Notes: generated by a model not told the origin, from the letters alone. A stretch of DNA of 64,000 nt from Tamilnaduibacter salinus (GCF_003096655.1 NZ_QEKQ01000001.1:372001-436000), one strand, 5' to 3'; shown: positions 6,778 to 17,472, numbered from the stretch's first letter. Numbers and translations: made by a program.

Positions 6778-8418
6778 ATGAATCTGTTAACCGACCCCTG
6801 GCTGCCATTCAAACGCCGCGATGGCAGACAGGAATATCGACCTGTCACCGCCATGGTGGACCCGGACGTTATTGATCTCGCTCTGCCTCGGTCGGATTTC
6901 CAGGGTGCAGCGTATCAATTCCTGATTGGTTTGCTGCAAACCACTATGGCACCGGAAGACATGGAAGAGTGGGTGGAGTGGTATCAAGCACCGCCCTCTG
7001 AGGAGGTCTGCCAGGAATATCTGGAGAAATGGGGACCGGCCTTTGAGTTTGATAGCGATGGCTCCGCATTTATGCAGGACCATGATGCGATGGCGGAAGA
7101 AAAGGCCACCGATATCGCGGCCTTACTGATTGACTCCCCTGGCGCTTCCACTATCAAGAACAATACCGATCACTTCGTTAAAGCGGGCAGAGTAGAACAG
7201 CTATGTCTGGATTGCGCCGCGATCGCGTTGTTCACATTGCAGATCAATGCTCCGTCCGGTGGCAAGGGGCACAGAACTGGCCTGCGCGGCGGTGGCCCCC
7301 TGACCACGTTGGTGATGCCCACCGCTTCAGGGAGCTCTCTTTGGCATCGACTTTGGCTCAATGTGCGGGATTCGGACAGCTGGACCTATGAGTCGCCCGG
7401 CGCTTCCGATGCCAAGGTCTTTCCATGGCTGGGGAAAACGAAGGTCAGCGATAAGGGCCAAGGGACTTACCCGGATGACGTTCACCCTCTTCACTCATAC
7501 TGGGCCATGCCCCGGCGTATGCGTCTCAATATTGATGCCTCTTCCTGCGAGTGTGATCTATGTGGGCGGCGGGGCGAGTACACGGTTTCTTCGCTGCGGA
7601 CACGGAACTATGGCTTCAATTACGACGGTCCCTGGACGCATCCGCTAACGCCTTACCGCTTCGACCCCAAAAAACCGGAACAATTACCGTATTCGCGCAA
7701 GGCACAAACAGATGGTTTGGGCTACCGACACTGGGAAGCCTTGACCATGAAGGACGAAGAGGAAAAGGGCTTTTTGCCGGCACCGGTGGTGCTTGATTAC
7801 GTGGCCAAGTGCGATAAAGCCGACGATCTGGACGTGGCGTTGCCGGCGGTAGCCGGCTTGTGGGTGTTTGGTTATGACATGGACAACATGAAAGCCCGAT
7901 GCTGGTATGGCGCGCATATGCCGCTATTGGCCTTAGAGGATGACGCGCGAGCTTTGGCCCAACTGTGGCTGCGGCAGATGATCGACCTTACGGAAAGCAG
8001 CTCTCGTCTTTTACAAACCCAAGTCAAGGAAGCCTGGTTCAGCCGACCCAAGGACGCCAAGGGAGATGTCAGCTATATCAGTGCATCCCTGTGGGAATCT
8101 ACCGAGCAGGCCTTCTACCAACGCCTGATGGAATTGGGTGAATTATTGACTGGCGAAGCTCCCCCACAACGATTTCCTGCCGAGGTGGCGGCTAGCTGGT
8201 ACCGCACCGTTACCCGCCAGGCCACTGACCTGTTCGATGAATATGCCCTCAGTGGCCCGGCGGAACAGTTGGATATGAAGCGCATTACGAAGGCCCGTAA
8301 CGTCTTCCGCAAAAAACTCCATACCGGCAAGGAGGCAAAAGCCTTCCGCAAGATTGGGCGTCTGGACGACAACGGGCAGCCGCAAGAGGCCAGGGAAAAA
8401 CAAGGAGAAACCGCATGA
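6778..8418 (+). CDS. cas8e: Cas8e (Cse1/CasA), large Cascade subunit
   Basis: The 546-residue large subunit of type I-E Cascade recognises the PAM and recruits Cas3. The N-terminus MNLLTDPWLPFKRRDGR is diagnostic of Cse1. A Cys-rich loop (CECDLCGRRGEY) lies mid-protein and a helical bundle forms the C-terminal third. ATG 6778 is chosen over the in-frame ATG at 6748 because AAGGAG (6766-6771) precedes it at proper spacing and the family sequence begins here, while 6748 sits in a hairpin loop. The stop overlaps the next start (ATGA), indicating translational coupling. The gene heads the operon cas8e-cse2-cas7e-cas5e-cas6e-cas1-cas2. Confidence 0.97.
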   Translation: MNLLTDPWLPFKRRDGRQEYRPVTAMVDPDVIDLALPRSDFQGAAYQFLIGLLQTTMAPEDMEEWVEWYQAPPSEEVCQEYLEKWGPAFEFDSDGSAFMQDHDAMAEEKATDIAALLIDSPGASTIKNNTDHFVKAGRVEQLCLDCAAIALFTLQINAPSGGKGHRTGLRGGGPLTTLVMPTASGSSLWHRLWLNVRDSDSWTYESPGASDAKVFPWLGKTKVSDKGQGTYPDDVHPLHSYWAMPRRMRLNIDASSCECDLCGRRGEYTVSSLRTRNYGFNYDGPWTHPLTPYRFDPKKPEQLPYSRKAQTDGLGYRHWEALTMKDEEEKGFLPAPVVLDYVAKCDKADDLDVALPAVAGLWVFGYDMDNMKARCWYGAHMPLLALEDDARALAQLWLRQMIDLTESSSRLLQTQVKEAWFSRPKDAKGDVSYISASLWESTEQAFYQRLMELGELLTGEAPPQRFPAEVAASWYRTVTRQATDLFDEYALSGPAEQLDMKRITKARNVFRKKLHTGKEAKAFRKIGRLDDNGQPQEAREKQGETA

Positions 8419-8975
8419 GCGATGAACCTTTTTATTTTCGCATCAAGGAACCCAGCGTCCGAGAGGCGGTGCTGGAATGGTGGCAGCAACTGGACAAACA
8501 GCGTGGAACTCGCGCCGAACTCAGGCGTAGCGACACGCTGGATGCGGTGTTGTTGACCGAAGGTTTTAGAAATCTTTGGCAGGCGCTGGAACAAACCGGT
8601 CAGCGTCGGGACCGGGACATGCTCTCCTGGGCTTGTGTGGCCGCCGCTCTGGCGGAAGTGCGTGAGCAACCAACAGCGAAAGACACCACGTTCGCGCGGC
8701 GGCTGGGAGAGCAAAAAGAAAAGACCGGTAAGCCCTACATGAGCGAAATGCGTTTCGCGCAACTGCAAAAAAGCCGTAGCGGTGATGATTTTCTGATGCG
8801 GCTACGCCGTGCTTTGTCGTTGATTAACAAGACCGCACCGGTGTTGTCCCTGGCGGATAACATCCTGCATTGGTTTCAGGAGCAGCAGGGCGATCAGGCT
8901 GCCCGGCCCATGGATCGCTTGGCGGTGCGTTGGGCCACTGACTATTTCACGGCGGTCAACGCCTACGACAAGTAA
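8415..8975 (+). CDS. cse2: Cse2 (CasB), small Cascade subunit
   Basis: This all-helical small subunit of 186 residues forms a dimer along the Cascade belly and stabilises the R-loop through the displaced strand. The protein is rich in basic and helical segments. ERDRDMLSWACVAAALAEV-type helices and the LRRALSLINKTAPVLSLADNI segment match the family layout of two helical domains. Position between cas8e and cas7e, with a 4-bp overlap upstream, fits the standard type I-E order. It is slightly longer than the roughly 160-residue E. coli protein. Confidence 0.94.
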   Translation: MSDEPFYFRIKEPSVREAVLEWWQQLDKQRGTRAELRRSDTLDAVLLTEGFRNLWQALEQTGQRRDRDMLSWACVAAALAEVREQPTAKDTTFARRLGEQKEKTGKPYMSEMRFAQLQKSRSGDDFLMRLRRALSLINKTAPVLSLADNILHWFQEQQGDQAARPMDRLAVRWATDYFTAVNAYDK

Positions 8976-9015
8976 ACCTTGATACACAAATAGAGCATCA
9001 CAAAGGACTGATATC

Positions 9016-10053
9016 ATGAGCACTTTTATCCAACTCCACCTTCTGACTTCCTACCCGCCGGCCAATCTGAACCGGGACGATCTGGGCAAACCCAAGACCG
9101 CCTTCATGGGCGGTGCCGAACGGCTGCGGGTGTCCTCGCAATCGCTCAAACGCCATTGGCGAACCTCTGATCTGTTTCAGGAATCGTTGGCAGGCAATCT
9201 GGGAACCCGTACCAAGCGACTTGGCCTGGAGGTCATGACGCGCTTGCAAGAAGGCGGTATCGCAGAAGGTAAGGCGAAAGACTGGGCCGGAAGAATTGCT
9301 GATGTGTTTGGCAAGCTGGAAAAAGACAGTGTGGAGCTGTCGCAACTGGCCCATATCAGCCCGGAAGAACGCCAGGCTGTGGATGCGCTGACCAAGACAC
9401 TGATCGAGGACAAGCGGGCGCCAGAAAAGGAAGAACTGGACCTGCTTCGCAAAAAACCGTCAGCGGCGGATATCGGCTTGTTTGGTCGGATGCTGGCGGA
9501 CGATCCCGCTTTTAACGTGGAGGCGGCCTGTCAGGTGGCCCATGCTATTACCGTGCATCCCGTGGTCATCGAGGACGACTACTTTACCGCCGTGGATGAT
9601 CTCAACAGTGGCGATGAAGACCGGGGTGCTGCCCACATCGGTGAAACCGGCTTTGCCGCCGGCCTGTTTTACAGCTATGTCTGCATCAACCGCGACCAGT
9701 TGATCGATAATCTCCATGGCGACGAGGCGCTGGCGGACAAGGCCATCGCCGCCCTGGCGGAAGCGGCTCTCAAGGTGTCCCCCACCGGTAAGCAGAACAG
9801 CTTTGGTTCACGGGCCTATGCCTCTTACGTCATGGCGGAAAAGGGCTCCCAACAGCCGCGCTCCCTGTCGGTAGCGTTCCTTAAGCCGGTGCAGGGCCAG
9901 GATCAGGCATCGGATGCCATTGCGTGTCTGGAAGAACAAGCGCAGCGCTTCGATCAGGTGTATGGCGAATGCGCGGATCGGCGCTATAGCCTTAACGCTC
10001 ACAGTGGGGAAGGCAGCTTTAAGGAGCTGATGGACTTTCTCAAACAAGACTAG
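9016..10053 (+). CDS. cas7e: Cas7e (Cse4/CasC), Cascade backbone
   Basis: The 345-residue RAMP-fold protein polymerises along the crRNA, probably six copies per complex, and kinks it every sixth base. The start MSTFIQLHLLTSYPPANLNR, then GKPKTAFMGGAERLRVSSQS, are hallmark Cas7e sequences. A thumb-like insertion and C-terminal RRYSLNAHSGEG follow. AAAGGA lies a few bases upstream of the ATG. A 40-bp gap separates it from cse2. The every-sixth-base kink is directly relevant to the mismatch pattern of the mini-CRISPR target at 6405-6436. Confidence 0.97.
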   Translation: MSTFIQLHLLTSYPPANLNRDDLGKPKTAFMGGAERLRVSSQSLKRHWRTSDLFQESLAGNLGTRTKRLGLEVMTRLQEGGIAEGKAKDWAGRIADVFGKLEKDSVELSQLAHISPEERQAVDALTKTLIEDKRAPEKEELDLLRKKPSAADIGLFGRMLADDPAFNVEAACQVAHAITVHPVVIEDDYFTAVDDLNSGDEDRGAAHIGETGFAAGLFYSYVCINRDQLIDNLHGDEALADKAIAALAEAALKVSPTGKQNSFGSRAYASYVMAEKGSQQPRSLSVAFLKPVQGQDQASDAIACLEEQAQRFDQVYGECADRRYSLNAHSGEGSFKELMDFLKQD

Positions 10054-10063
10054 GAGGCGCCCC

Positions 10064-10786
10064 ATGGAAGCGTTGATTTTCCAACTCTACGGCCCTCTGG
10101 CCAGTTGGGGAGCACCGGCGGTGGGGGAAACCCGCCCAAGCTCGGATCACCCGGGCCGCGCCGCCTTGTTGGGTTTGCTGGCGGCGGCGCTGGGTATTCG
10201 CCGGGATGATGGCCCCGGCCAGCAGGCGCTGGCATCGTCCGTGCGTTTTGCGGTGAAGCAATTCAGCGCCGGCCGGCTGATGCGCGATTACCACACCGTG
10301 CAGGTGCCTGGCCGGGACAAGAAGGCCCGCTACTTCACCCGCAAGGATGAACTGGCCGTGCCCAAGGATAAGCTCAATACCGTGCTTTCCAGCCGTGAAT
10401 ATCGTCAGGATGGTTTGTGGCAGGTGGCGGTACTGCTTAATGAGCACAGCGACTGGAATCTGGATGAACTGCAAACTGCGCTGAAAACCCCGGTATTTAC
10501 GCCTTACCTGGGCCGCAAGGCATGTCCGCTGGCGGCCCCATTGGCCCCGAAAAAAGTCCAGGCGAATGGATTGCGTGAAGCCTTCGCATCGGCGCCGCCC
10601 CGCATTTGCGACCAGCATGGCCGCTGGCTGCATTTGCCGGACAGCGTCGACTTCTACTGGGAAGATCATGCCGGTGATATCGCCGTGCAGGATACCCGCC
10701 AACCCTCGGACGACGTGATCAGCCGGGAGCGCTGGCAATTCGGCAGCCGTCAGGAACACCATGCACGTATCAGGGAGGAGGGCTGA
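10064..10786 (+). CDS. cas5e: Cas5e (CasD), crRNA 5'-handle binding subunit
   Basis: The 240-residue RAMP protein caps the 5' handle of the crRNA and anchors Cas8e. MEALIFQLYGPLASWGAPAV followed by GETRPSSDHPGRAALLGLLA matches the Cas5e N-terminal motif. AGGAGG precedes the ATG. The stop TGA shares its final A with the cas6e ATG (TGATG). The substrate is the handle AUGAACCG of the array, or AUGAACCU for the mini-CRISPR RNA if that is loaded. Confidence 0.96.
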   Translation: MEALIFQLYGPLASWGAPAVGETRPSSDHPGRAALLGLLAAALGIRRDDGPGQQALASSVRFAVKQFSAGRLMRDYHTVQVPGRDKKARYFTRKDELAVPKDKLNTVLSSREYRQDGLWQVAVLLNEHSDWNLDELQTALKTPVFTPYLGRKACPLAAPLAPKKVQANGLREAFASAPPRICDQHGRWLHLPDSVDFYWEDHAGDIAVQDTRQPSDDVISRERWQFGSRQEHHARIREEG

Positions 10787-11481
10787 TGTATTTATCCCGC
10801 GTCAGAGTGGCGACTCAGGGGCTCGACCGTAACGCCCTGGTGAAATTGCTGTCGGGCGATGCCTACGCCAACCATCAGTTGCTATGGCGGCTGTTTACGC
10901 AAGAGGAGGAGCGACCATTTCTGTTTCGTCAGGAAATGGAAAAAGATCAGCTGGATTCCCAGGAATCGCCACGAGGACTGCCGCTTTTCTATGTGTTGTC
11001 ATCACGCGAGCCCGAGCCAGTGCCCGGGGTGTTGGAATGCCAAAGCAAACCCTTCGACCCGAAGTTGTCGCCGGGTGATCGGCTGTTGTTCAAACTGCGC
11101 GCCAACCCCACAATGGCCCGCAAAACCGACGGCGAAAAACGCTCTCGTCGCCATGATGTGTTGATGGATGCCAAATGGCAGTGTCGGCAGCAAGGTCGGG
11201 ATGCGCCCTGGGAAGTACGTGAGGCCATGGAAGCCAACGCCGAACAATGGCTGGTCAACCGTAGTGAAGCCTGGGGGTTTACGTTGGATACCACGCCTCA
11301 GTTGAGTGGTTACCGACAGCACCAGTGGCAACGCAAACAGCGGCAGATCCGGTTTTCCTCCGTGGATTATGAAGGTGTGATCACCGTGGCTGACCCGGAG
11401 CGTTTGCGTGCCGCCTTGTTTAATGGCGTGGGTCGTAGCCGCGCCTTTGGGTGCGGCATGCTTATGGTGCGGCGTGGATAG
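10786..11481 (+). CDS. cas6e: Cas6e (Cse3/CasE), crRNA-processing endoribonuclease
   Basis: The 231-residue nuclease cuts at the 3' base of each repeat hairpin and stays bound to it. A histidine in YANHQLLWRLF near residue 26 corresponds to the catalytic histidine of the family. The C-terminal glycine-rich loop GVGRSRAFGCGMLMVRR binds RNA. It overlaps cas5e by one base. Both pseudo-repeats of the mini-CRISPR keep a stem, so they are plausible substrates, though not shown to be. Confidence 0.96.
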   Translation: MYLSRVRVATQGLDRNALVKLLSGDAYANHQLLWRLFTQEEERPFLFRQEMEKDQLDSQESPRGLPLFYVLSSREPEPVPGVLECQSKPFDPKLSPGDRLLFKLRANPTMARKTDGEKRSRRHDVLMDAKWQCRQQGRDAPWEVREAMEANAEQWLVNRSEAWGFTLDTTPQLSGYRQHQWQRKQRQIRFSSVDYEGVITVADPERLRAALFNGVGRSRAFGCGMLMVRRG

Positions 11482-11484
11482 CGT

Positions 11485-12700
<1,216 letters not shown>

Positions 12701-12810
12701 CTGATTATAAAAGCTCTTTAAAAAGGCGTTGTTTTCTGAGAAAAGGGCAGAAAGCTGGTGGATCGTGATGCACTTTATTTTCTCAAGGAAAACAGGTGTG
12801 TACGATTAGA
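12701..12810 (+). promoter_or_regulatory. CRISPR leader
   Basis: This is a 110-bp A+T-rich stretch between cas2 and the first repeat, with runs such as TTATAAAAG, TTTAAAAAGG and TTTATTTTC. It is placed and oriented as type I-E leaders are, and should contain the array promoter and the integration signals. I do not see a convincing IHF consensus. The degenerate repeats lie at the other end of the array, confirming that this is the leader side. Confidence 0.8.
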
Positions 12811-15800
12811 CTGTTCCCCGCGTTCGCGGGGATGAACCGTTCTGGCTCACTTGCTACGATTTGAGCAACCTCTGTTCCCCGCGTTCGCGGGGATGAACCG
12901 GTGGCCGGTTGGGTTCCCGATCCCCGTGACATCTGTTCCCCGCGTTCGCGGGGATGAACCGGTGGCCGGTTGGGTTCCCGATCCCCGTGACATCTGTTCC
13001 CCGCGTTCGCGGGGATGAACCGGGGCTCCAACCCATCGGCGATCCCGGCCGACACTGTTCCCCGCGTTCGCGGGGATGAACCGAGCATCGGTCAGCTCGT
13101 CAAAGAGCTGGACTCCTGTTCCCCGCGTTCGCGGGGATGAACCGCGTGGCACCCATTCCCAAATCACCCACTACTACTGTTCCCCGCGTTCGCGGGGATG
13201 AACCGAATTGTGCGAGGAAGCGTAACCCGCCCTGCCCCCTGTTCCCCGCGTTCGCGGGGATGAACCGCTGGCAGATCACGCGAACGATGACGGCGAGTGC
13301 TGTTCCCCGCGTTCGCGGGGATGAACCGACACCAGAGCTGTTTGCCGTTCGCGAATCGCTCTGTTCCCCGCGTTCGCGGGGATGAACCGGCGGAGCAGAA
13401 GAAGCGCGTGGCCGGGATCAACTGTTCCCCGCGTTCGCGGGGATGAACCGGAGCCACACCTATGTCAACGTCAATCTGTCATCTGTTCCCCGCGTTCGCG
13501 GGGATGAACCGCGAGCGAGGTTCAGGGCATGAGCTACGGCTGCCTGTTCCCCGCGTTCGCGGGGATGAACCGGACGAGGTCAGGGACGACCTCTCCCCTG
13601 CGTCCTGTTCCCCGCGTTCGCGGGGATGAACCGCGGAGGGCGCGGCATGATCCCAGGCAACCAAACCTGTTCCCCGCGTTCGCGGGGATGAACCGCTACA
13701 AACCGAAACAGCTTTGTCAGGCCGGTTCTGTTCCCCGCGTTCGCGGGGATGAACCGATTTACGGGAACGCAAGGGGTCAGAACGGAAACTGTTCCCCGCG
13801 TTCGCGGGGATGAACCGGAACGGGCGGCCAAGGAGTTTGACCTCCTGCCCTGTTCCCCGCGTTCGCGGGGATGAACCGGACACTAGTATCACGCTAATAC
13901 GCGGGGAACGCTGTTCCCCGCGTTCGCGGGGATGAACCGCCAGGTACCGCTCCCGGTTATCTCGATCCATCCTGTTCCCCGCGTTCGCGGGGATGAACCG
14001 CAGCCTGAGCTTCTTTCATGTGCTCGCTTTTCCTGTTCCCCGCGTTCGCGGGGATGAACCGGCGTAGATCAGCTCAATCAGCTCCGAGAACACCTGTTCC
14101 CCGCGTTCGCGGGGATGAACCGGTTTCCGACGTATTACATGGACTCATTGACAACTGTTCCCCGCGTTCGCGGGGATGAACCGCGGATCGACGCCTAGTG
14201 TTTTTTCCTGAAAAACTGTTCCCCGCGTTCGCGGGGATGAACCGGCGGACGAGTCGCTGTGGGATATGAGGCGCGCCTGTTCCCCGCGTTCGCGGGGATG
14301 AACCAGGCGAGCTTCCCAGAATGGTGACTGAGTTTGACTGTTCCCCGCGTTCGCGGGGATGAACCGGGTTGAAAGGCGACGGCGAAAAATTTTTGTCCCT
14401 GTTCCCCGCGTTCGCGGGGATGAACCGAGCGACAGGTGCCGCCACGCATGCAGGTATATCTGTTCCCCGCGTTCGCGGGGATGAACCGGCTCTGCAACGG
14501 TTCGAGCGTTTCCATGACATCTGTTCCCCGCGTTCGCGGGGATGAACCGACTACTTGCCCTCTTGCTCGCCCGCTTCCAGGCTGTTCCCCGCGTTCGCGG
14601 GGATGAACCGGATTGGGCGTTTTGCTGGTTGGTGGTAGTCGTCTGTTCCCCGCGTTCGCGGGGATGAACCAGTCACGCTCTGACTCCGTTCGTGGCGTCC
14701 ACGCCTGTTCCCCGCGTTCGCGGGGATGAACCGATGGGTATGAGGAGTGTCCTCGCTGTGTCGGCCTGTTCCCCGCGTTCGCGGGGATGAACCGGCTGTC
14801 CGTCACGCCAAACAGAGAGGCACCAGCTGTTCCCCGCGTTCGCGGGGATGAACCGTCATACATCCCCTTCTCGCCGTTATAATGCGGCTGTTCCCCGCGT
14901 TCGCGGGGATGAACCGCTCTGTCAAGAGCTGCTGACCCACTGATTTATCCTGTTCCCCGCGTTCGCGGGGATGAACCGCCCGATGCACGATGATGCAACT
15001 ATCCGGAAATCTGTTCCCCGCGTTCGCGGGGATGAACCGGCTGTCAGAGCATACGACGCAACTGGCTTTGCCTGTTCCCCGCGTTCGCGGGGATGAACCG
15101 CTGATTGAGAAGCGGGAACGCCCGGGCCATGGCTGTTCCCCGCGTTCGCGGGGATGAACCGTTCCTCCGCCACGGGTGGGGAAAGCGAGAGACCTGTTCC
15201 CCGCGTTCGCGGGGATGAACCGCGGCCAGCGCTACTGGCGACCTTCTTTACCGACTGTTCCCCGCGTTCGCGGGGATGAACCGTAACCAGCATCGACAAT
15301 GCGATTGCACGCCTGCTGTTCCCCGCGTTCGCGGGGATGAACCGGAGACGAAACCATGGCCAACGCAGAAAACGCCTGTTCCCCGCGTTCGCGGGGATGA
15401 ACCGGGAACAACCATTGAACAGATCGCAGGGATGAACTGTTCCCCGCGTTCGCGGGGATGAACCGGCCTAATCCGGCCACCGTGGAGCCCCATCAATCTG
15501 TTCCCCGCGTTCGCGGGGATGAACCGAACGAGTCGCCGCGGTCGATCGTGAACGTCTGCTGTTCCCCGCGTTCGCGGGGATGAACCGCCCTGAAACTGGT
15601 CCGGGATGAGCAGGCGAAACTGTTCCCCGCGGTCGCGGGGATGAACCGGTGTGCATGCCTCGTTCGCAGAGCCAATCTTCCTGTTCCCCGCGGTCGCGGG
15701 GATGAACCGACAAGGGTAGTGGCGTTCGCGATACCTTTTGCCTGTTCCCCGCGGTCGCGGGGATGAACCGGAGTTCCACAACCTCGCCTACCAAATGCAC

Positions 15801-16075
15801 AACTGTTCCCCGCGTTCGCGGGGATGAACCGCCGGTTTGGCGTAAACCGGGATCGAACTATCCCTGTTCCCCGCGTTCGCGGGGATGAACCGCATGTTGG
15901 TGATCGCCTGTTGCAGATAGCCCCCTGTTCCCCGCGTTCGCGGGGATAAACCGCTGTTCTCCGTCCAGTCGATGACGTGCCAGTTGTGTTCCCCGCGTTC
16001 GCGGGGATGAACCGGATCAGAGCCCCTCCAAAACCCGATCCCAGCACTGTTCCCCGCGCTAGCGGGGATGGACCA
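12811..16075 (+). CRISPR. Type I-E CRISPR array, 54 repeats and 53 spacers
   Basis: The 29-bp repeat begins CTGTTCCCCGCG, has a TTC or TTCG loop and ends GCGGGGATGAACCG, the type I-E form. Period is 61 bp, with 32-bp spacers. Spacers 7, 14, 31 and 35 are 33 bp and spacer 42 is 31 bp. Spacers 2 and 3 (12901-12932, 12962-12993) are identical. Repeats 25 and 31 end in A instead of G. Repeats 47-49 have a GGTC loop, repeat 52 has GATAAACCG and repeat 53 begins with G. The last (16047-16075) is degenerate, with a GCTAG loop and GGACCA end. Transcription is expected from the leader at the low-coordinate end. Confidence 0.99.
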
Positions 16076-16160
16076 TTAAAGTGCTCTTCTTGGTTGATGA
16101 CCGGCTTGAGTTCCTCACTACCCTCGCGCACCTGATCGACGAAACACGAGAAAGCCAATT
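16076..16160. other. Array-distal flank, no gene recognised
   Basis: The 85 bp between the last repeat and the repeat element contain a minus-strand open stretch that reads FVDQVREGSEELKPVINQEEH. I do not recognise it, and it runs on into array repeats, so it is not called as a gene. It may be a remnant of an older gene at the trailer end. Confidence 0.3.
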
Positions 16161-16400
16161 ATTGCGTCACCAACCCGTTTCGCTAAACTCAAAAACCCGG
16201 ATGGATGTAAGCCTCGACCGGTAGAGCGGCGGGCGCCAACAAGCGTCGGCGTGTTGCGGGTTTTACCCCCGCCATCCATCTGTCCTCACTCCCGACTAAC
16301 TCTCCGAGGGTTTTCTGGTCGCCCTTGCGGGCGACTCCGAAGTCGGAGACATCGGCTACATTGATGTCGCCATCGCCTCAGGCTGGAAAAGGTTGGCGGA
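16161..16400 (+). repeat. tRNA-like repeat element, copy A
   Basis: About 240 bp that recur at 17473. It opens with ACCAACCCGTTTCGCTAAAC, then a tRNA-like module (16199-16280) whose ends GGATGGATG and CATCCATC pair, with a D-arm-like GGTAGAGCGG but a damaged T-loop. The tail holds hairpin GTCGCC/GGCGAC (16318-16335) and hairpin CTCCGA/TCGGAG (16335-16348), then ATCGGCTACATTGATG. The anticodon arm does not fold, so it is not a working tRNA. The element runs straight into the truncated hicA. Confidence 0.75.
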
Positions 16401-16529
16401 AAGGGTGGCCATGAGAAGTTCAAGCATCCAGAGAAACCGGGTTATGTCGTGGTTTCGCACCCGCGAAAAGATATGCCGCCGGGCACTCTGTGCACTATCT
16501 ACGGACAGGCTGGATGGGGTTGGAGGTAA
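16383..16529 (+). pseudogene. hicA: hicA toxin remnant, 5' end replaced by the repeat
   Basis: The frame reads KGGHEKFKHPEKPGY, VVVSHPRKDMPPGTL and a short tail before TAA at 16527-16529. This is the C-terminal two-thirds of a HicA mRNA-interferase (double-stranded-RNA-binding fold, KGSHHxF and KHP-type motifs). The usual second histidine of that motif is E here. There is no start codon, and the N-terminal 15-20 residues are missing. Upstream, GWKRLA sits in another frame, implying a frameshift near 16397, after which the sequence becomes the repeat element. HicB follows two bases later, as in intact hicAB operons. Confidence 0.7.
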
Positions 16530-16531
16530 CG

Positions 16532-16804
16532 ATGTTGTTCCCGGTTTACGTTCACAAAGGCGACGAGAAGCACGCCCATGGGGCCGAGCTACCGGATTTT
16601 CCGGGGTGCTTTTCTGCGGCGGATACCTGGTCTGATCTGCCTCGGAAGATCCAGGAAGCCGTTGAGCTTTGTTGCGAGGATGAGGAAATGATGATTCCCT
16701 CACCGACCCCGCTGGATGACCTGCTGGAGAATCCTGACTACGAGGGCGGGGTCTGGATGATGATGGACATTAATCTCACAACCCTGAAGACGAAATCCGT
16801 CTGA
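16532..16804 (+). CDS. hicB: HicB-family antitoxin, orphaned
   Basis: The 90-residue protein begins MLFPVYVHKGDEKHAHGAEL and has the RNase-H-like HicB fold with the PDFPGCFSAADTWSDL motif. It normally binds and neutralises HicA and represses the operon. GGAGG lies just upstream of ATG 16532, inside the end of the hicA remnant. The C-terminus is short and shows no clear ribbon-helix-helix or HTH domain. With the toxin broken it is probably a remnant, or could act on a homologous HicA elsewhere. That last point is speculation. Confidence 0.8.
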   Translation: MLFPVYVHKGDEKHAHGAELPDFPGCFSAADTWSDLPRKIQEAVELCCEDEEMMIPSPTPLDDLLENPDYEGGVWMMMDINLTTLKTKSV

Positions 16805-16941
16805 CTTAATGTCTGCCTGCCTGAGGGCCGTCTTCGTCAGATTGACGATGAGGCGTGAGCACGCCACATGAGCTGGTCGGCGTTCCTTGCGGTGTCAGCG
16901 CAGAATAAATTAAGTGACGCAACGGAAGTGCCTGGGTGGAT

Positions 16942-17409
16942 TCAGTAATCAGCGTATGAGCTGAGGTCGCTCACACAGCCGTTCTCAAAATAGACGTAGT
17001 TGTCCGATCCGTCTGCCCAGTGATACGCCCACTGGGTTGATGCACCACCTGAATGGATGCTGTCCGGATGCCGCCAGGCCCGTCGCACGTCGTCCGGTTT
17101 CATGCCGGAGACCACTTTGTTCTGGATGATGAGGCGCTTCAGTCGAGTGGATTGAATGTGGGGGCAGGGGGCTTGCTGACTCTGTGACGCTTTTCGTTCT
17201 CTCTCGTAGAAATCGATCCCTTCTGTGTTCTCGTTGGACAGCGTCCCGCCGGTCAATGCAGCCTCCGCTTCCACCTTTTCGGCATTATCCCCGCACGGCT
17301 CATCAGAGAACTGCGTCTTGTCGTTCTTAACGCACTTGTAGATCTGAGCCTGAGCCGAGAACGTCAAAGGTAGCAGTGCTGCCACGGCTAACAGGCGAAT
17401 TCCTTTCAT
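16942..17409 (-). CDS. Secreted DUF4124-domain protein
   Basis: The predicted exported protein has 155 residues. It has a signal peptide MKGIRLLAVAALLPLTFSAQA, then a DUF4124 motif (IYKCVKNDKTQFSDEPCG) with a likely disulphide. A C-terminal segment (VVSGMKPDDVRRAWRHPDSI, then YVYFENGCVS) resembles the small BamE/SmpA-like fold found after DUF4124 domains. The start at 17409 has GGAGAG upstream and begins directly with the signal peptide; seven further upstream codons are discounted. The function is unknown, with an envelope location. It is oppositely oriented to its neighbours and sits between copies A and B of the tRNA-like repeat. Confidence 0.75.
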   Translation of the reverse strand: MKGIRLLAVAALLPLTFSAQAQIYKCVKNDKTQFSDEPCGDNAEKVEAEAALTGGTLSNENTEGIDFYERERKASQSQQAPCPHIQSTRLKRLIIQNKVVSGMKPDDVRRAWRHPDSIHSGGASTQWAYHWADGSDNYVYFENGCVSDLSSYADY

Positions 17410-17472
17410 GCGCTCTCCATAGCAAGGCATGACTCCATTTTAGGAAACGAACGAATCGGGTGAAAGGCGATC

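Noticed and set aside
12811-16075. Spacers matching genes inside the window (self-targeting)
   Set aside because: None was noticed by eye, but I could not search exhaustively, so this is not a claim of absence.
12783-16158. Several long open frames on both strands across the CRISPR array (repeating RFIPANAGN or VHPRERGEQ)
   Set aside because: They are translations of the 61-bp repeat unit, a common artefact; no ribosome sites.
16199-16280. Functional tRNA gene in copy A of the repeat
   Set aside because: T-loop damaged and anticodon arm cannot fold; same for the anticodon arm in copy B (17510-17592).
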